DNA of 64,000 nucleotides from Stramonita haemastoma (lineage: Eukaryota; Mollusca; Gastropoda; Neogastropoda; Muricidae). The notes under the pieces were generated by a model. The model searched no databases. It saw nothing but the letters and a program-made list of their open reading frames with translations, and was not told the DNA's origin. The position numbers and the translations under genes were made by a program. Positions within the stretch are counted from its first letter, which is position 1, and the number at the start of each line of letters is the position of its first letter. Location of the stretch: assembly GCA_030674155.1 (NCBI GenBank), contig CM060344.1, positions 21,496,523-21,560,522 on the forward strand. Direction: 5' to 3'. Positions 37,723 to 52,189 of this stretch are shown here, piece after piece.

Positions 37723-38539
37723 CACTATGGCAAATAACAGTACTAGCATGCAATAGCTTAAAATGATGGCTAATAATCTGAAAGAAAACAGAGATGACTA
37801 GCTTCAGAAGAAGACTACACTCTTATTTTTTCTCCGTCACTGACCAGTCTTGAAATCAGTTTGTGGCTTTGATTTTTTTTCTCTTACTCTCCCCTTTAAC
37901 TGGGAGTCTACACCTGTCCACTGTTGCTCTTCCAGTTTTTCACCCTTGCCTATGCTAAAAAAAGAGAGTGTGTTTTCAAAGCAAATTCCACCCCATGACA
38001 CCAAAGTTATACCTGATTCTGCCCAAGTAGATGATAGAAAACTATTTTAACACAGATCCTATGGCCATTCTGACCAACTGTCAACCCTACCTTTGTAGCT
38101 CGTTTGAATTCTGCAGGAAAACTGTATCATTAGTTTGGATCCTTTCCGAATAAGTACAGCATCTGGAGAACTCTTTAAAGGGAGGTAGGTTGAAAGAAGT
38201 TTTTTTTTCTTTTAGAAATTAGTGACAGGACCAGAGGAAATGATACGTCCGTTTGACAGAGAAAAAAAATGCTGTGCCACGCTTGACAAGGAAAGCAGAC
38301 CTCTGATGTGTTGACGTGTGGTTTCAAACTGTATTTTAAAGTAAGTGAGAAGACTAACGAACAAGTTGATCGCTGGTGAAAAGGACAACGTACAGACTAT
38401 ACAGTATTGTTTCTCCTATTTACAACTTTGGTTTCTAGGATTTTCCTCATCTGTCTGCTACCAGGTTGATCAAGGGGAATAGAACTAATTTTCAGGCCTC
38501 ATTTCAAAGCTACCATCCCTTAACATATTAGCTACAACG
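37723..38539. other. Unassigned noncoding sequence
   Basis: No feature recognised. A 66-codon plus frame at 37850-38050 has no known motif. Confidence 0.4.
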
Positions 38540-38838
38540 TACTGGACATGATAGCTCAGTGGTCAGAGCACTCGCTTTCCCTCGGCTAAGGTTAAGCAGC
38601 GTCGAGCGTGGTTACCAAATAGATGGGTGAGCATTTGCGCGCCTTGGCCTCAGTATAGTCCCCAAGTTCACCCAGCTGTAAATGGATCCTGCCCTCTTGA
38701 GGGTCAGGGAAAGTAAAGAAGCGAGGGATAGGAGATGGGCGCCACCCTCAAAACGCTGGCCCCTAGAGAAGCTGAGGTCTTTGATGTCTTGCTCCCCTAC
38801 GACAACACAGGTTATGGTACACCTTTACCTTTTTTCTG
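38540..38838 (+). repeat. SINE-like family 2, near full length
   Basis: The head GATAGCTCAGTGGTCAGAGC fits a tRNA A box. The body and tail match 18206-18515 block by block. It ends in CACCTTTACCTTTTTT. Confidence 0.87.
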
Positions 38839-39197
38839 ATGACACTCCTGTTCCATAAAAAAAAAACAGGAATCCTGACATAAAAACCTAGTTTACAAAC
38901 CCTCACGACTGATTAACGATCCCTACGTTATGAACCTCACGAATCTATATGGAAACTATTCACTCACCTCCTCACACATAATCATTCTGCCACGCATGAA
39001 GTCAACTATGGACGGCCACAGGTTGACATACAACAAAGAAACAATGTCTGATGCAATTCAAGAATCAAAAAGAAAGAAAGAAAGAAAGAAAACTGTACTA
39101 AGTTCAACCCCTGAAGAAATAGTTACAAGAGAAGAGACAACAAATGGGAAGAACAAGAAAACGAGGAAGACAATGACACGAACTGGAGGCAATCAGA

Positions 39198-39253
39198 CCC
39201 TGGAGACAGACAGACAGAGAGACAGAGAGACAGAGAGACAGACAGACAGACAG
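39198..39253. repeat. (GACA)n/(GAGA)n tract
   Basis: Short tetranucleotide run. A complementary CT/GTCT run lies nearby at about 39395-39445. Confidence 0.9.
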
Positions 39254-39394
39254 TCAGGGGAAGCCTTTGCTGAGAAACAAGTTGTGGGAATTCAACACCC
39301 CTGTTATCGCCCACAGATAAACAACACATCTTCCACAAACCAACTCATCAACCTACGCTATTGACATGCTTCCCTTGCAAAGTCTGTGCTTCAT

Positions 39395-39448
39395 CCCTCT
39401 CTCTCTCTCTCTCTCCCTTCTGTCTGTCTGTCTGTCTCTCTTTTTCTC
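39395..39448. repeat. (CT)n then (TGTC)n tract
   Basis: CT run followed by CTGT units, the reverse-strand equivalent of the GACA/GAGA tract at 39198-39253. Confidence 0.9.
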
Positions 39449-39509
39449 TCCATTCTTTGTTTGTGGTAGCTATCTAGATTAATGTACTTTCTCTAAACAG
39501 TGATATCGG

Positions 39510-39512
<3 letters not shown>

Positions 39513-39590
<78 letters not shown>

Positions 39591-39930
39591 GTTGTGTGTG
39601 TTGTGTGTGACTGTGTGTCTGTGTGTGGAGGTGGGGTGGGTGGGTGGGTGTGAGTGTAAGTATGTGGAAACTGTTTGCGCGTGCGTGCACGCTTGTGTGT
39701 GTGTGTGTGTGTGTTTGTGCGTGTGTTTGTGCGTGTGTATGTGCGTGTGTATGTGCGTTTGTGTCTGTGTGCTAATGTAATAGCCTATGAAATAAACTAA
39801 TGACGAGTGTGTGTGTGCGTGTGTGTGAGGGGAGAGGGGGTGCGTGCGTGCGTGCATGTGTGCGTGCGTGCATGCGTGTGTGTGTGTGCGCGCGCGTGTG
39901 TGTGTGCCTAAGTGTGTATGTGTGTAAAAC
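39513..39930. repeat. (GT)n and TGCG-rich tracts
   Basis: Pure GT (39513-39588) is followed by mixed GT/GGTG, then TGCGTG-type repeats at 39690-39770 and 39810-39930, with a short unique spacer between. Confidence 0.93.
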
Positions 39931-40016
39931 CTACTTCCACGACACACTTGGCAAGATCCCAAACTAACAACCACAGCTGTTCATGGTCGCAGAGTTACAA
40001 CAGCAATAACTGTTTA

Positions 40017-40560
<544 letters not shown>

Positions 40561-41424
40561 TAGTTATTTTGAGGTAGTTAACCTATGTAAGAGAGTTGAA
40601 ATGCAATAACTCTACGAATGGAAGGAGGAATGAAAGAAGGAAGAAAACGACATCCCGTGCTGAATGACAGTGCTGCAGCGGTAGTCATTTTTATGGTTGA
40701 CTTCTCTTTCAACTGTGAAAACTGCTGTTATTTAATCATCAAGAATGTTGTATCGCTCCCTGAAAAACAACAACAACAACAACACATGAAATAGTTGCCA
40801 CTCGCATGTTTTGAAGCTTTAAACGCCAACAAAGTAGTCAAGCAACTAAATTATTCAAGCTTAAGTTTTTGATGTTGCATACCTGAAAAATCGCTCATCA
40901 ATTACCAAGACGAGATCACCATCACGTTAACGTTTTTGTTTTGATCGCTTGATGTCGTTGTGTTAAATCGGTCTTGAGATCATGATCAAGGACGTCGACA
41001 ACCCAAGTCTTTTCATTGTTGTTCTAACGGTTATGCTGTTTGAAAGCTACACTGTTCCAAGCTGTTTTTAGGATGTTGCTAAGTGAGATTATTCTCACGA
41101 TACATGTTGTCAGTTCTACTATGAAACACTTGATGCTGCTGTTGATGCTGCTGTTATTCTTGTTCAACAATCTACAGCTTAAACTAAATACACCTTGGGG
41201 GTCACCCACAGGTTTCTCGCTGCCTTATTCACCGTACCTAGGAGAGATTGTGAGAGACCACAACATTGAGATGAAAAGTCTGCTTGTGTGGCCAGCTGTT
41301 TTCTGTTACCTCGCACACATAGGTAGCCACACACCAACTTCAAAATTATCTTTTCTTCCTTAAATCAAGAATACGAGTTGCTTAGCTTGGAGTTTGTCAA
41401 GGACAAAGACACCCCCCCCTCCCC

Positions 41425-41425
<1 letters not shown>
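40561..41425. other. Unassigned sequence with one signal-peptide-like frame
   Basis: An 80-codon frame from ATG at 41121 to 41363 begins with a very hydrophobic stretch (MKHLMLLLMLLLFLF). The hydrophobicity is largely due to a CTGCTGTTGATG-like repeat, and the rest of the frame matches nothing I know. I do not call it a gene. Confidence 0.25.

Positions 41426-41428
<3 letters not shown>

Positions 41429-41496
<68 letters not shown>
41429..41496. repeat. (CA)n microsatellite
   Basis: CA run with a single CCACAC break. Confidence 0.97.
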
Positions 41497-41499
<3 letters not shown>

Positions 41500-41744
41500 T
41501 TCAAAGTGTAGCAACATTTCACTGTAGGACTTAGTACACAGCTTTATATATATCAACTTCAGACATACATACCTCTTTGGCCTGGGCCCAGAAATAGTCT
41601 GACTGTAAACTGGCCCTCATCTGTTCTACGATAGCGTGGAGAAAGAACAGTGGGTGGGGATGGAGATAAAGTTCTCTTCTAAGTTCATGTGTTTAATGCT
41701 TAAGTCTTCTGTTGCGCGAATCTGTATGTTTGTACACATGAATA

Positions 41745-42161
41745 TGTGCTTGCGTGCGTGCCTGCGCGCACGCATGTGTGTGTGTGTGTGGCGTGTGCGT
41801 GTGTGTGCGTGTGTGTGTGTGTGTGGCGTGCGTGAGTGCGTGCGCGGGGTCTAGTTATGTGTACTAAGTAGTTGTGCGCACATATGTGCTGATGACATGT
41901 TTTTCCCTTCAAATTAGCTTATGTGTTTGTTTATGACATCTTTATTTTCCCACCTGAAGGGATCTAAATAAAGCTGCCCACCCCCCTCCCTCTCTCTCTC
42001 TCTTTTTCTCACTCTCTCTTGCCGGCACGCCTTCCTCTCTCTCTCTCTGTCGCCGTGTGCATGCGTGCGTGCGTGCGTGTTTGTATGTGTGCATGCGCGC
42101 ATGTGTGTGCGTATGTGTTTAAGTACGCACTGTGTGCGTATGTGTGCGTACGTGCGTGCGT

Positions 42162-42197
<36 letters not shown>

Positions 42198-42210
42198 TGC
42201 GAACGCTGGT
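41745..42210. repeat. TGCG/GT tracts and a CT tract
   Basis: GT/TGCG repeats (41745-41855), a CT run (41987-42050) and a second TGCG/GT tract (42060-42200) are separated by short unique stretches. Confidence 0.9.
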
Positions 42211-43100
42211 GCGTGTAAATGCACGTTGTTTTTATAACTGCATGTGCTTGCACACAGCTGAATTATTTGATAAAATATTCAGATAGCATAGCATGGCAAG
42301 ACAGACACAAGGATGAGTACCCTGTACGTGTTTAAATCCGAATTAAAACTAAAAGCAGGAATCAAACAAGTCAGGTACATCTTAGGCCATAAAACGCGAC
42401 CCATGAAGTAATAGACCACCAATAGCAAACTGAACATTTTCCACATAAAAAAAGATAGTTTCATAATATATGCAATTCAATTACAAAACAAGTCACCTTT
42501 CTTCATTAAAAGCTATGTTTGTTTTCCTCTCCAAGCAAAAAAAAAAAAGTCAATTGTTTTGTAGATTTAACTTCAAACATAATCCATTGAAAATATACAC
42601 AAAAAAATCGTCCCAATCATGTTGACACTCACCGACCACAGAATCCGTATCAGGGCCGTCATCGTCTTGTAAAAATCTTAATCTTAGATCAAAACTGTGC
42701 AGCTATATACAGATGGATAAAAAGATTTAAAACCCATTTTACTGTCGTTCCTCGTATTGACGCCCTGGACAAAACCATAACGGTTGTTAACCAAGGACGA
42801 TTTAAGCGTTGCGGAAGAAACACATACACCAAAAAATTAAACACTTGTTTCGGAAGAAAAAAACGGGTATACATCAGGAAAAGGAAAATCTTCTCATAGA
42901 ACATTCCCCTAGTTTGCGTTGCTTAAAATCATCAACAACAACAAAGAAAACCAACGTTTAGTCATGAACCTCGCTCTGGTTTTCCTGGCACGACATGAAT
43001 AAAGAAATACTGATCAAGTTTTCTGCTAGTTTGCGCTGCTGGACATCCAAGAAAATATCTATGATGAATAAACCTCTCCAATATTACCCTGCTGAATATC
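42211..43100. other. Unassigned noncoding sequence
   Basis: AT-rich, with no recognisable exon. Confidence 0.4.
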
Positions 43101-43101
43101 T

Positions 43102-43159
<58 letters not shown>

Positions 43160-43195
43160 GTACGTACATACATAGGTACATACACATATATATAT
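43100..43195. repeat. (CTATAT)n-(TA)n-(GTAC) tract
   Basis: Several TATATC hexamers, a TA run, then CGTACGTACATACATA. Confidence 0.95.
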
Positions 43196-43340
43196 TCATT
43201 TCATAAAACCATTTTCGAGTTCCGGTACACGACATGAATATATTGTTTTTTCATAAAATCTGGTTCCAATTTACAAAGGAACAAAAACAATTTTAGGCCA
43301 CATCTTTGGAGATTCTTGTTTCATCTCCAGCTCCCTGGTG

Positions 43341-43411
<71 letters not shown>
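43341..43411. repeat. (TA)n microsatellite
   Basis: About 35 TA units. Confidence 0.97.
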
Positions 43412-43413
<2 letters not shown>

Positions 43414-43769
43414 AATAATTATGTAAACGACCAAAGACGTTAAGATCCTAAAGCGCAGTATCACTAATTAGAAATGTATCGCACAATACTTTTGTTATAT
43501 CTGCAGCTTAGGTCATCAATTTAGTTCCTTGGAAAGTGGAGGAAAGAAGAAATTGTTGTTGGGCGTTCCCAAACTTAACACCACTGAGGTCACCAGGAAG
43601 ATGCATGCTGACTTGCCCACACAGCTGAGACCCGCCACGAGACCATAGGTAAACACTTTCCAAAGAGATTCTGTTATGGCACTCTATAGTGACAAGAAAT
43701 CGGTGCTTTTTCTCCACTGTAGGGCGAGGTCAAAATGATGATCAGCATTCTAACTTAAAATTTCTTCTA

Positions 43770-43857
43770 CACACACACACGCGCGCGCGCGCGCGCACAC
43801 ACACACACACACGCATGCACGCATACACAAAATCGTGAGATGCAGACTCGTGTGTGT

Positions 43858-43906
<49 letters not shown>

Positions 43907-44296
43907 TGTGTGTGTGTGTGTGTATGTGTGTGCGTGCACGTGTGCGCTTATCAGTGCAACTTTAAAGAAACTCTGGCAATAGATATTTCTGATGGGGTAT
44001 GTGTGTATGTGTGTGTGTGTATGTGCACACGTATGCGTGCATGCATGTGCATGCATGGTTGCGAGAGCACGCACGTGAGTGTGTATGTATGTGTGTATGT
44101 TTGTAAGTGTGAGTGTGTGTGCATATGTATGAGTGTGTGTATGTTTGCATGTGTGTGTGAATGTATGTGAATGCATGTGTGTGTGTGTGTGTATGTGTCT
44201 GTATGTGTGTGTGTGTATATGTGTCTGTATGTGTATGTGTGTGTGTGAGTGTGTGTGTGTGCGTGTGCGTGTGTGCTTGTGCATGCGCATGTGTAA
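43770..44296. repeat. CA/GC then long interrupted GT/TATG tract
   Basis: A short CA-(GC)n-CA block (43770-43820) is followed by GT arrays (43848-43945 and 43995-44296) with TATG, TGCA and TCTG interruptions. Frames on both strands are repeat artefacts. Confidence 0.93.
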
Positions 44297-44299
44297 ACA

Positions 44300-44703
44300 A
44301 ACAGAAAATGTTAATCAGAATGATGTCAATACTTGTTGAAAGCTAAGGGAAGGCCACTAATCCCTAGGCACCAGGCATATCCATCCCCACCAGACTGGAA
44401 CGTGTTAACTAAATGCACCGCTCCACGACAGAAGCAAGTTCAAAAGATTTTTTTAAAAAATGTTACACAGTATGCTATTTTCGAGCTCTTCAAAAACAAA
44501 AAAAAGACGTACATAGCCCTAATCACAGCGTGTTGGCCATATTCAAAATTTCAATATGTGAATAAGATAAAAAGTTACATTGTGCCCTAGCCTTGTATAT
44601 ATCTTTCGCTCAATCATATTCCCTGGGACAAGAAAACAAAATATATGAAAACTTACTATGGCATAATATGAGATGAGTATGATACGATAAATCATAGTCA
44701 TCA

Positions 44704-44704
<1 letters not shown>
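44300..44704. other. Unassigned noncoding sequence
   Basis: No feature recognised. Confidence 0.4.

Positions 44705-44775
<71 letters not shown>
44705..44775. repeat. (CT)n microsatellite
   Basis: About 34 CT units, with a second short run near 44792. Confidence 0.97.
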
Positions 44776-44777
<2 letters not shown>

Positions 44778-44959
44778 CCAAATCCCCCTTCTCTCTCTCT
44801 CTCCAGAAGGTTTTACTCTTCAGCATGATAAAGTTTTAATACAATAAGTAGCAGAAGTAACTCCCCAGAGTATACAGACTCCGTCTGATCTCACATTACA
44901 ATGTACGAAGGCATCAATTATTGTTTCGCAACATCGCTGCATGTCACACAGCTAGGCAT

Positions 44960-45065
44960 CAAAGACAGTAAATCTGATAACGTAATCGTTTCGGCGCTAA
45001 CAAAAGCAGAGTTGCAGGGTTGCGAGTTCAAATCCCGAACAAAATCTTATTTTTTTTCTCTCCAC
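44960..45065 (+). repeat. tRNA-like B box, possible SINE head
   Basis: GGGTTGCGAGTTCAAATCCC near 45017-45036 contains a good pol III B box (GAGTTCAAATCCC). No complete cloverleaf can be drawn upstream, so this is more likely a decayed tRNA-derived repeat than a tRNA gene. Confidence 0.35.
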
Positions 45066-45657
45066 AGATGCTAAAAAAAAAGCAGCTTGAGCAACGAGCA
45101 TCAAAATGGTATTTCAACACGAAAAACAAACATACAAAAAAAACTCCAAGTGAATTTGAGAAGATAATCCAAAAAAAGAGAGATAAAAAAAAACCAAAAC
45201 AAAATATCCCCCAAATATGTAGCATGCATTAAACACATCATACAAACACAGTCTATGGCACAAGTTAAGAGAGTGGCACACGACAGTGTCAAAAAGGAAA
45301 CTTGCGGCAGTGTTCACACAGTGCTACAGGAAAGTGTCAATGTGGGAAACAATATAGTCATCATCACCCTCATCGGTCCATGGACCCAGATGGGCACTGG
45401 AAAAACACAGTAAACGTGTTGGTGGACAGTGACTTAGTTCTCCGCTCTGCTGGCCTGTCCAGCTTTCTGTCCAGCAGCATTGCAATGTCAAGGTTGGGTC
45501 AGTTTTGATGCCCTCCGTGCCAACTCTCCTTCAGTCTTTTTCCTCCCATCCCACCCGTGTCTGGAGTAGGACGGTCTTGGAAAGAGAGCTTCCTTACCGG
45601 TGTCGGGAAACATTAATAATCATCGTAGAAAAGCATCAGCTTACCACACAGGAACAA

Positions 45658-45721
45658 TCTCTCTCTCTCTCTGTCTCTCTCTCTGTCTCTCTCTCTGTCT
45701 CTCTCTCTGTCTCTCTCTGTC

Positions 45722-45768
<47 letters not shown>

Positions 45769-45780
45769 CTCTCTCTCTCC
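45658..45780. repeat. (CT)n/(GTCTCT)n tract
   Basis: CT repeats with regular TGTCTCTCTC units spaced about 14-16 bp, then pure CT. Confidence 0.96.
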
Positions 45781-46059
45781 TAATGGCAATGAGCTCTCTC
45801 GTTCTGGAAAGAGCAGGTTTTCAACCGAGCCTAATTAAAGAGAAACACGACTGTTCTGTAGGAGACTAGATCTAGTACTTAATGAGCAAGTTAGTAAAGG
45901 AATTGGTATTATATTTACGAGAACCGTTTCTTCTTGCAACTGAACACATGAATACAAACAAATCAAAGACACAAACGAACCAAAAACAACAACAAACAAA
46001 AACCCCAACCCAAAACTAGGAAGCGAGCAAATGGGCAAACGAAAATCCGTTATGAATGT

Positions 46060-48800
46060 TACTACACGATTGGGAGAATGGTCCAAGGCTGCATATAAAT
46101 CGTAAAAGATTTCCTCAAAAATATGCATCTGTCTCATCAAAAGTGTGCATCTATATCTTCAACAGTTGCATTCTTTCTCACATCTCCTCGAGGGCGCGTG
46201 CATCAAAGTTCTCATCTCAACAGTGTGCGTGTAGTTCATGCAAGGCTATGCATAAATGACATCCCCTCAAAAGTCCATATCTATCATCTCCAAGCAGCTG
46301 CGTCTATCTCTTCAAGAATATCTCACATTGATTTCCTCAATAATATTCACCATATCCTCAAAAGTATGAGTTTACTTCCTCGAGAGTATGCACATATCCC
46401 CCCCCCCCCCCCCGAGTATGCACGAATCATCTGATGAGTATGCATCTGTCTCTTCATAGTGTGTACTAATCTACTCAAGAAGTATACATAAACCTTTTTT
46501 TTTAAGGAGCATATGCTTCTATTTCCTCAAAAGTATAGATATGTCTCCTCAAGAAGGATGCACATATGTCTTCAAGAGCTGCATCTATTTACCGGAGTAT
46601 GCATTTAACTACTTGATATTATATTATATATATATTTATTTATTTATTTATCTATTTATTTATTTATTTATTCATACCCCTCAACTCTAAGTCATGAAAG
46701 ATTCTTCTGCGTAAAATTTCGGCTGCCTTCCCGGGGAGAGCGCGTCGCCGGAAGAGCAGCGCCACCGATTTTTTTTTTCTCTTCCTGTCAGCAACTGTAC
46801 TTATTTCCCTCTCACAGTGGCTTTTTTCTACAGAATTTTGCCAGGGACAAGCTCTCTTGTTGCCGTGGATTCTTTTACGTGCGCTAAATAATGACGTGTA
46901 ACACACGGGACCTCAGTTTTTCGTCTCATCCGAAAATCTAGCACCCAGACCACAACTCATGGATGGTGGAAAAGTTTTAGGCCCAAACAGGGATCAAAAC
47001 ACCGCACACTTCCAACCCGGAATTTTCGTTTTCTAGGCAGGTGTGTTTTACTCTCGACCACCGACCCACGCGAGATTATGCAAATGTGTCGCCTCCAACG
47101 TGTGTGCATCTATCTCGTAGAGATGAGAAACTTATCTGAAGAATGTGCCTTTGTCTCTTCAAGGGTGTACATGCGTTTCATCCAAAGGAGATGCAGCCAT
47201 CCCCTAAACACTAAGCCCAAACTTCCTTGTCAATGTGTAGTGATCTCGTCTTGAGTTTACACTTATTTGTTGAAAAAATAGTGTGTGTATTTATCTCCTT
47301 GAGAGTGCGTAGAATCAACTCCTCATCAGTGAGGTACCCCTCTCTTTGCAGAATACGCCCTTGTTTTTTTCCTTAATGGTATCTCAGGTTTTCTCCCCCA
47401 GCGTGCAAGCATCTGTCCCCTCAGTAGATTTATCTTTTCCTTTATGGGTGTGTACTTACCGTTACGGTCAAAGTGTTTACACCCTAAAGAGCGTTTGCGT
47501 CTATGTCCGCAAGGGTATGCAAATTCATCACCTCAGACGTGTTAGGCTCTACCTCCTAAACAGTGTACAACATTATCCTCTCCTAGGTATGTATGTACAT
47601 GTTTCCTTAGTACTCTACTCGTTTGCATCGATCTCCTTAAAAAAAATGCGTCGGTTTCATCAAGCATATGTATCTCTATCATCAAAAGGAAAGGCATCTA
47701 CCTTTTCAAGAACGCATTTCTACCTTCTCAGGAGTTTGCATTTACTTCATCAAAAGTATGCAGATTTTTTTTTTTAAAGAGTTTGTATTTTTCAAGAGTG
47801 ATGCATCTGTCTCCTCAAAAGTACGCAGATATTTATAAAGTATGACTGTGTCTTTTCAAGAGTAATGGATTTGCGTCCTCAAAAGTATGCAAATATTTCT
47901 GTCTCAAAGTACGTATGTATCTTTCAAGAGCAATGCATCTGTGTCCTCAAAACTATGCAAGTATTTTTTTAACGTGTGTATGTACCTTACCTTTCAAGAG
48001 TAATGTCTTCTTAAAAGTATGCAGATATCGTTTTAAGAGTATGTATGTATCTTTCAAGAGTAATGCACTCGTCTCCTCAGAACTATGCATATATCTTTAA
48101 GAGAGGGCATCTATCTTTCAAGAGTAATGCACTCGTCTCCTCAGAACTATGCATATATCTTTAAGAGAGGGCATCTATCTTTCACGAGCAATGCATTTGT
48201 CTCCTCAAAAGTATGCAGACATCTTTTTTAAGAGTTTGTATTATTCTTTCAGGAGTAATGCATTCGTCTCCTCAAAAATTATGCAGCTATCTTGTTTTAA
48301 GAGTATGCACCTATCTTTCAAGAGCAAGACATTCGTCTCCTCAAAAGTTATGCAGATATCTTTTTTTTTTTTTTTTTTTTTAAATTATGCTTCTGCTTTC
48401 CAAGAGTAACGTCTATGTCTCTTAAAAAATACACTTATTCGTTAAGAAAGCACAGCCTTCCCCTCAAAAGTATGTATCCATATCACTGAAAGAGTACGCA
48501 CCAATCTCCTCAAAAGCACAAGAGTTTACACACCTTCGCTCAAAAGCATAGACGGCTATCTTTTCCCCCAAGGGTGTGCATTATATCCATCTCCTCACGA
48601 CCACATTTGCATGCATCTATCTCCCTAAAAAGCATTTCCAGAATATGCTTTTCCTCCTCAAGTGTGTGTACACAATTAACTCCTCCTCAAGAGTGTGCCC
48701 GCATGTCCTCAAAATGTCAGCCAATAGTTCCTCAAGAGTATGCGCAAATCTCCTCAAAATCATAAACCAATCTTCCCAACAAGTGTACAGAATATCACCC
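46060..48800. repeat. Degenerate minisatellite of about 25-32 bp units
   Basis: Words such as CTCCTCAAAAGTATGCA, TTTCAAGAGTAATGCA and ATCTATCT alternate for about 2.7 kb, with strong divergence at the left. A perfect younger amplification of 64 bp is visible where CTTTCAAGAGTAATGCACTC recurs at 48051 and 48115, with a third diverging start at 48179. A poly-C run (46394-46413) and a T-run (48361-48380) lie within. The array is split by the element at 46680-47085. Confidence 0.75.
46680..47085 (-). repeat. SINE-like family 3 inserted in the minisatellite
   Basis: On the minus strand the order is a head GTGGGTCGGTGGTCGAGAGT, GGGATCAAAACACC-like B box region on the opposite strand, GGATGAGACGAAAAACTGAG, GTCCCGTGTG, ACGTAAAAGAATCCACGGCA and AATTCTGTAGAAAAAAGCCA. 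The block GACGAAAAACTGAGGTCCCG is shared with 58085-58335. An A/T-rich TTTATTTATTTA run at the left end (about 46630-46670) fits a tail. Confidence 0.75.
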
Positions 48801-48846
48801 TTTCCTCTTTATTTTACGGCGAAGGAATCAAAAGTTCAGTGATACA

Positions 48847-48847
<1 letters not shown>

Positions 48848-48935
<88 letters not shown>
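48848..48935. repeat. (TA)n with ATAATA interruptions
   Basis: TA run broken several times by an extra A. Confidence 0.96.
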
Positions 48936-48936
<1 letters not shown>

Positions 48937-49094
48937 GGCCTCAAACTCATGTGTTGTCATCAATTACAAGGCAGGCTCAGCAACCTGAACAGAATATACG
49001 CGTGTTGATATTCAAAGCACTGTCATCACAGCATCATCGTCTCAGGCGTGTTTCAACCTTTGTAATTCACTGAGTTATATTTCAGCGACTCAAA

Positions 49095-49345
49095 CAGTTT
49101 TCATTTTATGTTGTACTCCCCCCCCCCCCCCAACCAAAACAACAACAAAACCCAAACAACATACACACAAACAGAGAGCAGCCCCAAAAGACTCCATTTT
49201 TTGTTGTACCTCCCCCAATTTACAAACACAGAAATCCAAACCGTTTCTATTTTATGTTGTGCCCCCCCTAAAAATTCACACATAGCGACCCAGTTTCCAT
49301 TATATGTTGTACTCCCCCCTTCCCCCCAAAAAAATAACAACAACC
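49095..49345. repeat. Minisatellite with TTTATGTTGTACTCCCCC units
   Basis: Four copies of a CATTTTATGTTGTAC-like word followed by a C-run occur near 49101, 49196, 49247 and 49300. Spacers of 50-95 bp are rich in CAAAC and ACACA. Confidence 0.7.
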
Positions 49346-49604
49346 CCCCCCCCCCCCAACAAACAACAAAATACACACACACACAGACACACTAAACACA
49401 AAGGGGAGTGCATGACTGATTTTGGTATTCTCCAGGTCGATTAAAAAGAAACAACAACTACCATGATAAAGCTTGGTCCCTCAACCCCACACTGCTATAA
49501 ACCAATGAAATGCTGCAGAGCACTGTTCTGTGCTGTACAGCCATAACTATATGGATGACTGCCCAAGCTGCTCCCTCTCTCCTATTCTCTTGTCTTTTCT
49601 CCCA

Positions 49605-49700
49605 GATGACATTTACAAAACTGCATACACACGGGGACTGGATGTAAAAAGCACATGAGTGCTTATTCCATTATCCTCGATGAAAAAAAAAAAAGAGTTT
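49605..49700 (+). repeat. SINE-like family 1, 3' end only
   Basis: GATGACATTTACAAAACTGC, ACACGGGGACTGGATGTAAA and GCTTATTCCATTATCCTCGA followed by an A-run. This is only the last ~90 bp of the family. Confidence 0.85.
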
Positions 49701-49974
49701 TGAATGATTCTCTCTCTCTTTCTCTATCTCCCTCTCTCCTTCCTCTCTCTCTCTCTCTCTGATTTAATGGCAAGAATGTGTTCGTGTTTACAAAGATCAC
49801 TTTGTTAATTATTACGCTAAGCAGACACTGCTTGTGATGCAAACTAAGGGGAGAGAGGGTATGAAATAGGGGTGGGACTAGGGGATCAGCTGTCAGCATA
49901 ACTGTATCAAAAATACTGCATGTGCGTAAACTGTCACTGAGAAAATATTGCATGTGTGTGTGTGGCGTGCGTGC

Positions 49975-50074
49975 GTGTGCCACGTGCGCCGTGTGTGTAT
50001 GTGTGATGAGAGAGAGACAGAGATAGAGAGAGAGAGGAGAGAGAGAGAGAAGAAGAAGCAGAGAGACAGAGAGA

Positions 50075-50116
<42 letters not shown>

Positions 50117-50117
50117 G

Positions 50118-50169
<52 letters not shown>

Positions 50170-50187
50170 GGGGGGGGGGGGGGGGGT
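49975..50187. repeat. GA-rich tract ending in 22 G
   Basis: GA with AGAAGA and GACA interruptions, followed by an uninterrupted G run (about 50165-50186). Confidence 0.96.
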
Positions 50188-51115
<928 letters not shown>

Positions 51116-51285
51116 ACCCCCGGTGTTGTTTCATCTTTTTTTTTATCAAAGTACTCTCAAAACATGGTTACTTTAAAAGGATGACCATGTGTACAACAAA
51201 TTCCAGAAAGGTAGATACTCTTCAGTAGTTATCCGCAAGGTTATTCACTTATATTTTGACAGCATGCTCTGATTTGGAGGGGGAA

Positions 51286-51480
<195 letters not shown>

Positions 51481-51654
51481 AGCTGAGAGAGGATGGAGAG
51501 CGCAGCATCGTGATGTTTGCTGAATCTACATGGATGTTAGCGTTCTAAATCTATCATTAATTTTTTGTTGCTATGTTGATGGTCTACTGCTGATATTTCA
51601 AGTTTCCAAAACTAATCGCTTCTGTGGCACCGTTCTGTTTAACATCGTCACAGT

Positions 51655-51790
51655 CTCATCGTGTGCCGGTGGGAACAGATGACAATATTTCAAAAGCTGC
51701 ATACACACGGGGACCGGATGAAAAAAAGCACATGATTGCTTATTCTGTTATCCTCGATATAAAAGTAATAAATAAATAAATTTCAGCCAG
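51655..51790 (+). repeat. SINE-like family 1, 5'-truncated
   Basis: GTGTGCCGGTGGGAACAGAT through ACACACGGGGACCGGATG and ATCCTCGATATAAAAGTAAT to an (AAAT)n tail. A GA array begins about 30 bp downstream. Confidence 0.85.
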
Positions 51791-51819
51791 TATTCTGCAA
51801 AAAAGTACTCTGTGAATGA

Positions 51820-52070
<251 letters not shown>

Positions 52071-52189
52071 AAGGCTAAATGGGCATAAACCATGGGTGGA
52101 AGTCGTTGGCAGATCCAATTCAGCATAGGTACTTACTTCCTGAACATAGTGTTTGTCTGTTTGATGATGTTTTTGTGTTGTCCTTTTTG

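Noticed and set aside
41121..41363. Small secreted-protein-like frame with a hydrophobic start
   Set aside because: The hydrophobic stretch comes from a CTGCTGTTGATG-type repeat. The rest has no cysteine pattern or known family, and no transcript or splice evidence is available.
45017..45036. A tRNA gene
   Set aside because: A good B box is present, but no matching acceptor, D-arm or anticodon arm can be laid out upstream.
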